Shown: positions 16,503 through 24,601 of the stretch, piece by piece
Layout of the letters: every line of letters starts with the position of its first letter
Numbering within the stretch: the first letter of the stretch is position 1
Assembly: GCA_047615875.1 (NCBI GenBank)
Contig: JBLHGU010000057.1
Span: 1 to 25,874, forward strand
DNA: 25,874 nucleotides
From: JBLHGU01 sp047615875
Lineage (GTDB): Bacteria; Pseudomonadota; Gammaproteobacteria; Arenicellales; CAJQKF01
Reading direction: 5' to 3'
Position numbers and translations under genes: made by a program
The notes under the pieces: generated by a model
Told to the model about the DNA's origin: nothing
Databases searched by the model: none
Seen by the model: the letters and a program-made list of their open reading frames with translations, nothing else

Positions 16503-18020
16503 TTAGTAATGCCCTGCCTTCTTAATACGGGAACGTAGTTGGCGTTGCCGATAGATCGGTAGAAATATGAGTACGAGCGCCACAATTAGCAGTACCAAGG
16601 TCATGGGTCGTTGCCACATAAAAGAAATTCCATTAGTTAAGCTAACCGCCCGCGCAAAGTTATCCTCCATCATGCCACCAAGAATAAAACCGATGAGCAA
16701 TGGCGGCAGAGGATAGTCGGCAAAACGCAGTATGGTGGCGCCAATCCCAAGACCAATCAAAATCAACAGTTCAGTTGCATTATTCTGCCCGATATAGGCG
16801 CCCATCAACGTAAAGAATAATATGAAAGGAATCAGATAATTCCTTGGTACGGATAGAAGTCTGGCGATATAGGGAATCAACGGCAGATTTAATATCAGTA
16901 AAACCACATTGCCAAGATACATGGAAATAATGACAGCCCAGAAAACATCCGGATGATCAATCATCAAACGTGGTCCAGGGGATACATTCAGGGCAATTAA
17001 CGCTCCTAACAATATCGCGGTGGTACCAGATCCGGGAATGCCTAACGTCAGCAACGGAACAAAAGAGCCAGTACAGGCCGCATTATTAGCAGCCTCAGGA
17101 GCTGCCAAACCTTTAATAGAGCCCTTACCAAATTCCTTTTGCTCTTCACCTTTGGCTATATTGCGTTCAACTGCGTAGCCAAGAAATGACGCCAGCGTGG
17201 CTCCGGCACCGGGCATAACACCGATCAGAAAACCCTGGATGGACTGTCGACCAATTACTGGCGCAATAGTGCGGGCTTCTGCTGCGGTAATGCGCAAATT
17301 GGTGATTTTGCCGCTTTCACCGTCGCCGGACTGACTGCGTTTTGGATCCAACACCAGGAACAATGCCTCTGGCAACGCGAATAGCGCCATCGCCAGGGTG
17401 ATAAATCCCACGCCGGATTGTAGGTCCGATATTCCCATGGTAAAGCGTGGTGCGTTAAACAAAGCACTCTCACCAACTGTTGCGAGCATCAGACCCGCAA
17501 TGGTCATTAACAGCGCCTTAACTACCTTGCCTGTGCCCGCAAATGCCGACACAGCTGACAGTCCGACGACCATCAAGGCAAAATACTCTGCTGAATGAAA
17601 CAGCAACGCCACACTGGCAAGGGCCGGCGCGAACATCATTAATAAAATTGCCCCAACAGTACCACCTGCAAATGAACTGATCGCTGCAATGGTTAACGCT
17701 TTACCCGCCTTGCCAGCCCGCGCCATTGGATACCCATCAAAGGATGTCGCAACGGTTCCAGCAACACCCGGAGCATTGATCAGGATTGATGAGGTAGAAC
17801 CGCCAAAAATAGCGCCATAATAAACACCAGCTAACAAAATCAGGGCGGATGAAGGGTCGCCAATCTTGATCGCTACCGGAATCATAATGGCAATAATCGA
17901 CATGGGGCCAAGGCCCGGTAACATGCCAATTAGCGTGCCGATCAAACAGCCGGCGACCACCATAATCAGGTTCTGTAGCGTAAATGCTGTAACAAGGCCG
18001 GCAAGAATTCCTTCGAACAT
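16503..18020 (-). CDS. tctA: Tripartite tricarboxylate transporter large membrane subunit TctA
   Basis: Large inner-membrane subunit of a TTT-type secondary transporter, which imports carboxylates (citrate, C4-dicarboxylates, aromatic acids and others) using a binding protein and ion gradient. About twelve hydrophobic segments are present. TctA marks are GTLIGMLPGLGPMSIIAIM near residues 28-46, GVYYGAIFGGSTSSILINAPG, and the second-half repeat GVMPGAGATLASFLGYAVER with PEAANNAACTGSFVPLLTLG. Length 505 is typical. It follows tctB after six bases. Its stop lies six bases from the convergent MaoC-like gene. Confidence 0.95.
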   Translation of the reverse strand: MFEGILAGLVTAFTLQNLIMVVAGCLIGTLIGMLPGLGPMSIIAIMIPVAIKIGDPSSALILLAGVYYGAIFGGSTSSILINAPGVAGTVATSFDGYPMARAGKAGKALTIAAISSFAGGTVGAILLMMFAPALASVALLFHSAEYFALMVVGLSAVSAFAGTGKVVKALLMTIAGLMLATVGESALFNAPRFTMGISDLQSGVGFITLAMALFALPEALFLVLDPKRSQSGDGESGKITNLRITAAEARTIAPVIGRQSIQGFLIGVMPGAGATLASFLGYAVERNIAKGEEQKEFGKGSIKGLAAPEAANNAACTGSFVPLLTLGIPGSGTTAILLGALIALNVSPGPRLMIDHPDVFWAVIISMYLGNVVLLILNLPLIPYIARLLSVPRNYLIPFILFFTLMGAYIGQNNATELLILIGLGIGATILRFADYPLPPLLIGFILGGMMEDNFARAVSLTNGISFMWQRPMTLVLLIVALVLIFLPIYRQRQLRSRIKKAGHY

Positions 18021-18026
18021 AATCGA

Positions 18027-18491
18027 CTAGCTCATAAAGCCCGGCCAGGGCCGCATGAAGATTCCTAGCACCTCCTGCACCAGATACCAGATAAGAAATG
18101 CGCTTAGTCCAGCTATAGGCAATAAATACTGTAGCTTACGTTCACCCAGAATTAGCCCAGCCCCGGTTAGAAATAATGTGCTTGAACCGATAAATCCCAG
18201 TGGCCGCAGGGTTAGTGCAAACAACACCATTGCAAACAACAAGAGCAATGCCTGTGCAATGTGATTTTTCTGATAATTGAACCTGCTCTTACCGTCAGAC
18301 TCTACCTGTTTGGGTGTCAGTAGGACGACAAAAGACAGGAATCCGCCTAATACACTTAAAACGAGAGGCAGTGTGTTTGGCAGAAAAGCCATGTTGCGCT
18401 CAAAGGGCAACAATGGGTAGTTAAAAGCTGAAAAACCATAGACCAGCGATATCAGCAGAAAAAATACCGCGATGCATCGATCCAGAGACAT
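18027..18491 (-). CDS. tctB: Tripartite tricarboxylate transporter small membrane subunit TctB
   Basis: Small inner-membrane subunit that pairs with TctA; its sequence is poorly conserved in the family, and the call rests on size (154 residues), four hydrophobic segments and position between tctC and tctA. The segments begin with IAVFFLLISLVYGFSAFNY, then LPLVLSVLGGFLSFVVLL, ALLLLFAMVLFALTL and the C-terminal pair ending in FLIWYLVQEVLG. It starts 42 bases after tctC and ends six bases before tctA, so all three are likely one transcript. Confidence 0.88.
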   Translation of the reverse strand: MSLDRCIAVFFLLISLVYGFSAFNYPLLPFERNMAFLPNTLPLVLSVLGGFLSFVVLLTPKQVESDGKSRFNYQKNHIAQALLLLFAMVLFALTLRPLGFIGSSTLFLTGAGLILGERKLQYLLPIAGLSAFLIWYLVQEVLGIFMRPWPGFMS

Positions 18492-18533
18492 ATCTATCGC
18501 TGGTCTAGTGGTCGGATTATAAATAGCTGTTGT

Positions 18534-19532
18534 TTACAGGAAACCCAGCTTAACCATGAGTGCCTTGATGACTTTTTCCTGACCTTCAAGGAAGGTTACA
18601 AAATCGCTACCGGAATTATGGATATTTACCCAACCATTACGAGCCCGCACCGCTTCCCATTCTGGTGTGTCATACATTTTGGCCAGCGCTGCACGATAAG
18701 CATTGGCTTTGTCATCTGCCAAACCAGGTGCTGCAAAGAATCCGCGCCAGTTAACGAAGGTGGTGTTTACACCCTGCTCGATAAATGTCGGTGCATCAGG
18801 CAACGCAGCAATACGCTCGCTGGATGTCACACCAATAATACGCATTTCACCGGCCTTGGTCAGCTCAACCGCTTCAGAGAATCCAGTAGATCCCAGATCA
18901 ACTTCACCGGCCAGAATAGCCGCATTTAGCTTACCACCGGTATCGTAAGGGATGTATTTAACTTGAGTAGGATTGGCTCCAGCCGCCTCGAAAATCATCG
19001 CTGGCACCAAATGATCCATGCTACCCGGCACTGATCCACCACCAACAGAAACTGAATTAGGATCGGCTTTATATTTGGTCAACACGTCTGAAAAACTCTG
19101 GAACGGACTGTCTTTATGTACGATCAAAGCAGCATAGTCACCAATTGTTCCAGCGATCATGGTCAGGTCGCGAAAATTATGTGGAAATCGTCCAACCAGC
19201 GAACGAATGACGATGGGCGTGGAGTTGACCATCAGGGTGCCTGAATTTGAGGCAGCATTCTCAATTAGATTACCAATCGCTTTACCACCACCGCCACCAG
19301 ACATGTTCTCATAGGTTGCAGAACCCACGATTCCAGCACCGGTTAATGCTTCACCCGTACCACGAGCTGTACCATCCCAACCACCACCGACGCCGCCGGG
19401 AATTAGAAAGTGAATAGAATCTATATCTGCGCTATTGGCCACAAGGGACGTCATAGATAAAGAAAGTGCCGTCGACGCACATAGTGCTGTCTTAACAAAG
19501 GCACGACGAAACTTAACTACTTTGGATTGCAT
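18534..19532 (-). CDS. tctC: Periplasmic binding protein TctC of a TTT transporter
   Basis: TctC-family proteins capture a carboxylate in the periplasm and pass it to TctAB. The mature part begins near DIDSIHFLIPGGVGGGWD, a normal opening for the family, and has SVGGGSVPGSMDHLV and VKYIPYDTGGKLNAAILAGEVDLG, including the ligand loops. Length 332 is typical. The signal region KFRRAFVKTALCASTALSL carries RRAFVK, which resembles a twin-arginine motif, so Tat export is possible though Sec is usual for this family. A strong ribosome site GGAGG lies seven bases upstream of the ATG. It is the first gene of the operon, with a good promoter and a palindrome upstream. Confidence 0.94.
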   Translation of the reverse strand: MQSKVVKFRRAFVKTALCASTALSLSMTSLVANSADIDSIHFLIPGGVGGGWDGTARGTGEALTGAGIVGSATYENMSGGGGGKAIGNLIENAASNSGTLMVNSTPIVIRSLVGRFPHNFRDLTMIAGTIGDYAALIVHKDSPFQSFSDVLTKYKADPNSVSVGGGSVPGSMDHLVPAMIFEAAGANPTQVKYIPYDTGGKLNAAILAGEVDLGSTGFSEAVELTKAGEMRIIGVTSSERIAALPDAPTFIEQGVNTTFVNWRGFFAAPGLADDKANAYRAALAKMYDTPEWEAVRARNGWVNIHNSGSDFVTFLEGQEKVIKALMVKLGFL

Positions 19533-19557
19533 TATTAGTCCTCCTGATTATTAGTCG

Positions 19558-19585
19558 ATTATTATTCTAAATCAATCTTGGTCAA
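19558..19585 (-). promoter_or_regulatory. Probable sigma-70 promoter of tctCBA
   Basis: On the minus strand TTGACC (19580-19585) is followed after 16 bases by AATAAT (19558-19563); each matches the consensus in five of six positions. The -10 lies about 25 bases upstream of the tctC start codon, leaving a short leader with the GGAGG ribosome site. A perfect 16-base palindrome lies just upstream of the -35. Confidence 0.5.
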
Positions 19586-19590
19586 GAAAT

Positions 19591-19606
19591 TTGCCTAATT
19601 AGGCAA
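19591..19606. promoter_or_regulatory. Perfect 16-base palindrome upstream of tctC
   Basis: TTGCCTAATTAGGCAA is its own reverse complement. It lies five bases upstream of the tctC -35 box and 59 bases before the start codon, a good place for a dimeric MarR-, TetR- or GntR-like regulator. As RNA it would form a 6-bp stem with an AATT loop, so it could also serve as the end of the upstream glutathione S-transferase transcript. I prefer the operator reading because of the promoter next to it. Confidence 0.5.
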
Positions 19607-19679
19607 GCTTGTTATCTATCGAACCATTCTTCATTCGCAATGGCCGAGTCAATATGTATCTGGAAAGTATCCGTTAGGC

Positions 19680-20339
19680 TCAGACCTGCTCGGCCCGATA
19701 CTGTTCCTCTAAATCGCGTATTCTCAAAATAGGTTTCCCTGCCCCAGGCATTTCACACACCGATTTGTAAACCACATCAACTGCCGGGAACAAATCATTT
19801 ATTTCACTGGGATATTCCAATCCATAAGCAACCCATAGTGACATGGCTATATCCAACAGGCTCAATTTCTCACCCAAACCATAAGGGCCTTCTTGCTCAA
19901 GTCGACGGTTAACTATTTGCCAACTTTCTTTCAAATCTGCTACAGCCTTTTTCTGTATTCTATTGGCATCCTCGCTATCAGTAGACCAACGATGAGGGTA
20001 AAACATAGTCTTGGCTCGACTATCTAAATCATTACTAATAAAGAATAGCTGACTTAAAAATTTCCCGCGCAATGGACTATTGGACGCTGGAATCAAGCCT
20101 GCTTCGGAATGCTGTTCCGACAGAAATAAACAGATAGCCAGTGTCTCAGTCAACCGTTCCCCTGAAGGTGTAATTAGCGTTGGTATTAAACCGACCGGGT
20201 TGATAGCAAGATAATCACGTTCATTTTGTTGGTTATTATGAATATCTACATCAATAAGCTTATAGGGCAAATCAAGCTCAAGCAGTACTGACTCAACCAG
20301 AGCCGAACGTGCAAAAGGACAACCATAGAGTATGTGCAT
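19680..20339 (-). CDS. Glutathione S-transferase-like protein
   Basis: Two-domain GST fold. The N-terminal thioredoxin-like domain has MHILYGCPFARSALVE with a cysteine at residue 7 and an adjacent serine, then NPVGLIPTLITPSGERLTET, holding the conserved cis-proline and the glutamate-threonine pair that binds the gamma-glutamyl group. An alpha-helical domain follows from about residue 90, with the LSLLDIAMSLW motif (the usual aspartate capping box). Length 219 is typical. The class and substrate are unclear; the active-site cysteine resembles beta or omega types. It starts 40 bases after the EamA gene and may share its transcript. A ribosome site AAGG lies about eight bases upstream. Confidence 0.87.
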   Translation of the reverse strand: MHILYGCPFARSALVESVLLELDLPYKLIDVDIHNNQQNERDYLAINPVGLIPTLITPSGERLTETLAICLFLSEQHSEAGLIPASNSPLRGKFLSQLFFISNDLDSRAKTMFYPHRWSTDSEDANRIQKKAVADLKESWQIVNRRLEQEGPYGLGEKLSLLDIAMSLWVAYGLEYPSEINDLFPAVDVVYKSVCEMPGAGKPILRIRDLEEQYRAEQV

Positions 20340-20379
20340 AATGAACCTTGAGTTTTAAACTTATTCGTTGATTGCTGCT

Positions 20380-21303
20380 TCAGCGCGCAGCACTTTGCTT
20401 GCCCAACATAATAATCACATTACCCACAATCGCCAACAATACTCCGAGACTGGCGATTAGTGTCCAGTTATAACCTTCATATACTGTTGAGATGCCTAGT
20501 GAGACAATAGGAAAAATAATCATAGCGTAAGATGCGCGCGCCGCACCAAGTCGCCCAACCAAAGTAAGAAAACAACCAAAGCCCAACACCGTAGAAGGAA
20601 TCGCTAACCATAGTAATGCCCAAACATAAGTGGCTGTGTATTCAAAACTCCACTCCACGCCCGCCACAAGAACATACAATGTCATCCACGCACATCCCCA
20701 GGTCATTCCCCAGGCATTGGTTTGTAGTATGGGGTAATTTTGTCGTTGAAAACGAGCAGAGGTGATCATTCCAATAGAGGCTGACAAAGTGCCTGCGAAG
20801 GTTAATCCTATGCTCTGTAGCACGAGGCCATTCAAATCGAGCTGGTCAATCTCGGGCCAGAACACCAGTGCGATTCCAGCGATACCAATCAATGCCCCTA
20901 CCAGCATACCCGGTGTAACTCGATCTTTAAGCACCAGATAGCCAATCAGCATATTGAAAATCTGTACACAACTAAAAACTACAGAAATCAATCCACTAGT
21001 TAGATCATAGCTGGCGTAGTAAATGAAAATATAATTTAAATTAAAAAGAAACAACCCTATAAACGCAAACCTTGCATGATCCTTTAGTCCATAACGCAAC
21101 GGGCGTTTACGCAACAAACAATAGATCAACAAAACTCCAGCAGCAATCACAAATCGATAGACTATCGATATCTGCGGTTCGACTTCGCCAAGCTGTAGCG
21201 TAATTGCGAACCAGGATGCGCCCCAGATAAATATAGTCAGTAAATACAGAACGCTGGTTGGCACGAAGGAATATCTCTGTGAGAAAAGTAGCGAAGGCAC
21301 CAC
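20380..21303 (-). CDS. EamA/DMT family inner-membrane transporter
   Basis: Drug/metabolite transporter with two EamA repeats and about ten membrane segments; family members mostly export amino acids or small metabolites. The first repeat begins FIWGASWFAITLQLGEVEPQ and has VVFSCVQIFNMLIGYLVLKD; the second has FAGTLSASIGMITSARF and ends GVLLAIVGNVIIMLG. Length 307 is normal. The start is one of two consecutive GTG codons (21301-21303 used); a GTG ten to fifteen codons further in is also possible because the first residues are not conserved. It lies 86 bases after the molybdoenzyme gene. Substrate is not predictable. Confidence 0.86.
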   Translation of the reverse strand: MVPSLLFSQRYSFVPTSVLYLLTIFIWGASWFAITLQLGEVEPQISIVYRFVIAAGVLLIYCLLRKRPLRYGLKDHARFAFIGLFLFNLNYIFIYYASYDLTSGLISVVFSCVQIFNMLIGYLVLKDRVTPGMLVGALIGIAGIALVFWPEIDQLDLNGLVLQSIGLTFAGTLSASIGMITSARFQRQNYPILQTNAWGMTWGCAWMTLYVLVAGVEWSFEYTATYVWALLWLAIPSTVLGFGCFLTLVGRLGAARASYAMIIFPIVSLGISTVYEGYNWTLIASLGVLLAIVGNVIIMLGKQSAAR

Positions 21304-21389
21304 ATGGTTTATTACCTTATGGGACTTTCAATTAAGATTAAGTTGACGAAGGTTTGCAGTAAAAATCCAATAATCTAAATCGGTAATCA

Positions 21390-23636
21390 CTAAACAACTA
21401 CTACTTCAACCAGCGTTGTATGGGCACTACTACCCTGACCGATTCGAGATGTACCTTTATCTCTGGTTAGTACGTTGGGGTTGCCTTGCGCATCTATACC
21501 GTCGCTACCCGGGTTATACCAGGCTCCAGTCGGCAAAGACACCACGCCTGCTCGTAACCTGTCAGTCAGGTGCGCTCTAGCCATACACGCGCCCCGCCCA
21601 TTAAAAACTTTAACTAGCACACCCTCGGTTATTGTACGAGAATCGGCATCGTTTGGGTGTAAACAAAGTCGCGCAGGTCGTTCTCCTGGTCGATCAGCCA
21701 GGGCACTTTCCAGTTGGCTGTGCAACTTATCACCAGGCTGCGGGGAAACCAGATGCAGTGGGAAATTCTGCGCCTGTTTCGCGCCAACCCATTCCTCGGG
21801 CGCCCGCCAGATGGCATGTCCGGCACATTCCTCATAGCCAAAAGACTCAACAGTGCTAGAGAAAATTTCGATTCGACCAGATGGCGTGCCCAATGGCGAG
21901 GCGACAGGATCTTGGCGAAATTCCTCAAAGGGTACAACAGAATGTTCAGGACCATGTATTGGCAGGTTTACCCAGTTCTTCTCCCGCAACTCATCTAGCG
22001 TTGGGACCTGTACTCCCTGGGCTATGGCATCGTCTCGAAACTCATCATAAAGGTGCTGAATCCACTCACTGCTGTTTCTGTTTTCAGTAAATTCGCTGCC
22101 CTTATCCATTCGATTTGCCAGACCGCTGAATATATCAAAGTCATTACGGGCCTCTTCAACTGGTGAAATAAGTTTTGGCATATGGAACAGATATGAGTCA
22201 CCCATCGCTCGGCCGATATCTTCACGCTCATAGGGAGATGTAGCTGGCAGCACAATGTCGGCTCGTTGCGCGGTGGCTGTCCACCAGGGCTCATGAACAA
22301 TAATGGTTTCCGGTTTTTGGAAAGCCGCGTGTAGACGATTCAAATCCTGATGATGGTGAAACGGGTTGCCACCACACCAATAAACCAGCTTGATATCCGG
22401 ATACTGCCGATTCTGACCATTAAACTGATAAGCACCGTTTGGATTGAGTAACATATCCGCGACACGTGCTACCGGTATGAAATCTTCAATCGGATTATCA
22501 CCCTGTGGAAGCGTGATACCACCAAGACGTTTGACAGCCACACCAATCCCGCCAATAGCACCATAGCCGAATCCTACTCCCCCGCCAGGCAAACCAATTT
22601 GCCCCAGCATGGCAGCAAGTGTTGACGCCATCCAATAAGGCTGCTCGCCATTTTCTGCCCGTTGCAAGGACCAGGCGATGGTAATCAGCGTGCGCGTGCG
22701 AGCCATATGCCGGGCCAACTCCGCGATGGTCTTGGCATCAATGCCACAAATTGTTGCCGCCCATTCAGGTGTCTTGGGTTGCTGATCAGTTGTTCCGAGT
22801 AAATAGGGTAAAAATTTCTCGTAACCCTCGGTGCAACGTTTGAGGAAATCCCGGTCTGCCAGGTTCTCGGTCTCCAATACATAGGCCATGGCTAACATCA
22901 TGGCAGTATCGGTGCCAGGAATGATAGGCAACCATTCTGCGCCCGCCGGGGTATCGTCTATCTGAGGGCTGATATTGACCCGACGCATACCACGCTTTTC
23001 AAATTCATCGAACCAGGTTGCGGTTTCGTGTCTTGTTACGCCACCCATACTTACCTGTGAATTCTTTGGATTAATACCACCGAACATCACCAGCGATTGC
23101 GTATGCTCAGCAATGTTTGACCAGCTATTCTGATAACCATGGGTAAATTTAAGAAACAACATGCCGAAAACGTGGGGCATAATCGCCTGAGCACCTGCTG
23201 TGCTGTAACTTGCAAAAGAAGAAACATAGCCACCGATGGTGTTCAGAAATCGATGCAGTTGACCCAGTGAATGATGGAAGCGGCCGGCACTGGCCCAACC
23301 ATAGGAACCACCAAATATTGATCCGTTACCATAATTTTCCGTTACTCTTTTAAGCTCCTGAGACGTTATATCCAGTGCCTCATCCCAGGGTAGTTCGATA
23401 AATTCATCAGAACCACGTTGGTCTCTGGCTGGATTGCTGCCATCAAGCCAACCTTTGCGAAAACTGGGTCGGGCGACCCTGGTCTTATGATGGACTGCGG
23501 CGGGAACTGCGCTGGGAATGTCCGAAGGCGTAAGGTCGCCTTCAAAGGGTGCAACCGACACAATGCGATCATCTTTAGTAGTGACTTCAAATGCCCCCCA
23601 GTGGCTGGTGGTAACTTTGGTTTGGCTATCGCTCAT
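21390..23636 (-). CDS. Cytoplasmic molybdopterin oxidoreductase, biotin sulfoxide/DMSO/TMAO reductase family (BisC-like)
   Basis: Member of the DMSO reductase family type III, which reduces S- or N-oxides (DMSO, TMAO, biotin or methionine sulfoxide) at a bis-MGD molybdenum centre. The N-terminus has no Tat signal, no membrane segment and no cysteine cluster for Fe-S, which is the BisC-like cytoplasmic form. FGGSYGWASAGRFHH (about 108-122) and SYSTAGAQAIMPHVFG match the reductases; the serine near residue 145 (SYSTAG) corresponds to the Mo-ligating serine of DMSO reductase. WCGGNPFHHHQDLNRL and WWTATAQRADIVLPATSPYERED follow. The C-terminal dinucleotide-binding domain ends with SLPTGAWYNPG and NPNVLTRDKGTSRIGQG. 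Length 748 is usual. The true substrate is not readable. It lies downstream of the duplicated-domain gene with a hairpin between them. Confidence 0.9.
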   Translation of the reverse strand: MSDSQTKVTTSHWGAFEVTTKDDRIVSVAPFEGDLTPSDIPSAVPAAVHHKTRVARPSFRKGWLDGSNPARDQRGSDEFIELPWDEALDITSQELKRVTENYGNGSIFGGSYGWASAGRFHHSLGQLHRFLNTIGGYVSSFASYSTAGAQAIMPHVFGMLFLKFTHGYQNSWSNIAEHTQSLVMFGGINPKNSQVSMGGVTRHETATWFDEFEKRGMRRVNISPQIDDTPAGAEWLPIIPGTDTAMMLAMAYVLETENLADRDFLKRCTEGYEKFLPYLLGTTDQQPKTPEWAATICGIDAKTIAELARHMARTRTLITIAWSLQRAENGEQPYWMASTLAAMLGQIGLPGGGVGFGYGAIGGIGVAVKRLGGITLPQGDNPIEDFIPVARVADMLLNPNGAYQFNGQNRQYPDIKLVYWCGGNPFHHHQDLNRLHAAFQKPETIIVHEPWWTATAQRADIVLPATSPYEREDIGRAMGDSYLFHMPKLISPVEEARNDFDIFSGLANRMDKGSEFTENRNSSEWIQHLYDEFRDDAIAQGVQVPTLDELREKNWVNLPIHGPEHSVVPFEEFRQDPVASPLGTPSGRIEIFSSTVESFGYEECAGHAIWRAPEEWVGAKQAQNFPLHLVSPQPGDKLHSQLESALADRPGERPARLCLHPNDADSRTITEGVLVKVFNGRGACMARAHLTDRLRAGVVSLPTGAWYNPGSDGIDAQGNPNVLTRDKGTSRIGQGSSAHTTLVEVVVV

Positions 23637-23744
23637 CGATTTCAGGAACTACGCAGAGTTGGCTATTAATGTATAAAGGGGAGTATACCGTAGCACTCAA
23701 CTACGACCGCATAAATGCGTCTTATCAAAACAGGCAATTTGATT

Positions 23745-23767
23745 GCTCTGACTGTCTGAGTCAGAGC
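23745..23767. terminator. Perfect 9-bp hairpin after the duplicated-domain gene
   Basis: GCTCTGACT (23745-23753) and AGTCAGAGC (23759-23767) are exact reverse complements with a GTCTG loop. It starts five bases past the stop of the minus-strand gene at 23772-24407 and lies about 110 bases before the molybdoenzyme start. There is no T run after it, so it may stabilise mRNA or terminate weakly. Confidence 0.5.
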
Positions 23768-23771
23768 TGGA

Positions 23772-24407
23772 TTAGGCCAACCTGCCAGCCTCAGCCCAAT
23801 GTGACAATTCCATCTCGGATCGTCTGGCCCATTTACTGACATCGTCAGGTTCCAGGCGACGACTGTTCTCCCATTCCAATAGCGAAGCGTACCAGGTAAG
23901 CATCAAGATTCTCGCTGGGTTATCGAAATCCTTCACACGAAATACGCCAAAACACCGAGCCTTTGATGCCGCCTCAAATGCCGGCCAGGTATCCACGCAT
24001 AAACTCGTATACTCAGCAATATCCTCGGATTTTATGTTTATCCAACGAATCACATAAATACCCTGCTCGGTTAGTATTTCCGCGTCATTTGGGCGTACCG
24101 TAGGCAACAACGAACCCTGCGCCTTAATTTCGCAGTCTGACCCACTTAACCAATCCTGAGGGTCTGGGTTCACTGCAGATTCCTGCCATGACGAGAGCAT
24201 CCAGAGCTGATTAGTAGCCAACCCAAACATCCCGCCACGAATAACGCCGCAAGGGGTTCCACCTGCCTGCAGAATACGACTGGATATTTCGTGCGGATTC
24301 GGTTGACGCTTGTAATCAACATTCTCCATATCGACTTCAGCCAGACTCGTAACTCTGTGGGAACTCTCTGGTTTCTCGATCAACGTGTAGTAGTAATGAA
24401 TCAACAT
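23772..24407 (-). CDS. Uncharacterised protein with two dimeric alpha-beta barrel-like repeats (NIPSNAP-like?)
   Basis: I do not recognise a specific family. The 211-residue protein looks like two copies of one fold: GTPCGVIRGGMFGLATNQLW with LSSW near 50-75 and CFGVFRVKDFDNPARILML with TWY near 147-171, each following a stretch starting with an HYYYTLIE or IYVIRWINI strand. This layout is typical of NIPSNAP/dimeric alpha-beta barrel proteins, which bind small hydrophobic or phenolic ligands, but family membership is inference. No signal peptide or membrane segment is present. The ATG has AGGGG three bases upstream. It diverges from the M24 gene and precedes the molybdoenzyme on the same strand, so a shared pathway is possible. 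Confidence 0.75.
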   Translation of the reverse strand: MLIHYYYTLIEKPESSHRVTSLAEVDMENVDYKRQPNPHEISSRILQAGGTPCGVIRGGMFGLATNQLWMLSSWQESAVNPDPQDWLSGSDCEIKAQGSLLPTVRPNDAEILTEQGIYVIRWINIKSEDIAEYTSLCVDTWPAFEAASKARCFGVFRVKDFDNPARILMLTWYASLLEWENSRRLEPDDVSKWARRSEMELSHWAEAGRLA

Positions 24408-24601
24408 TCACCCCTGTGGGTTAGTTTCGCCAAAATATTATTCAAGATAAGTGTACCAATACAAATAAATCGCGACACTATTTAACCTAATGAATTGCCC
24501 AAGTTTACACAATGCGACAATTATTGCTGGGTCTATGGGAAGTCACTGATCTTGTCTTTAGAATGAGTCGCTGACCGTAAAACTGACAGCAAACTATAAC
24601 A

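Noticed and set aside
21390..23636. Periplasmic TorA/DmsA-type respiratory reductase.
   Set aside because: No twin-arginine leader, no cysteine cluster and no membrane or cytochrome partner gene nearby; this fits the cytoplasmic BisC-like form better.
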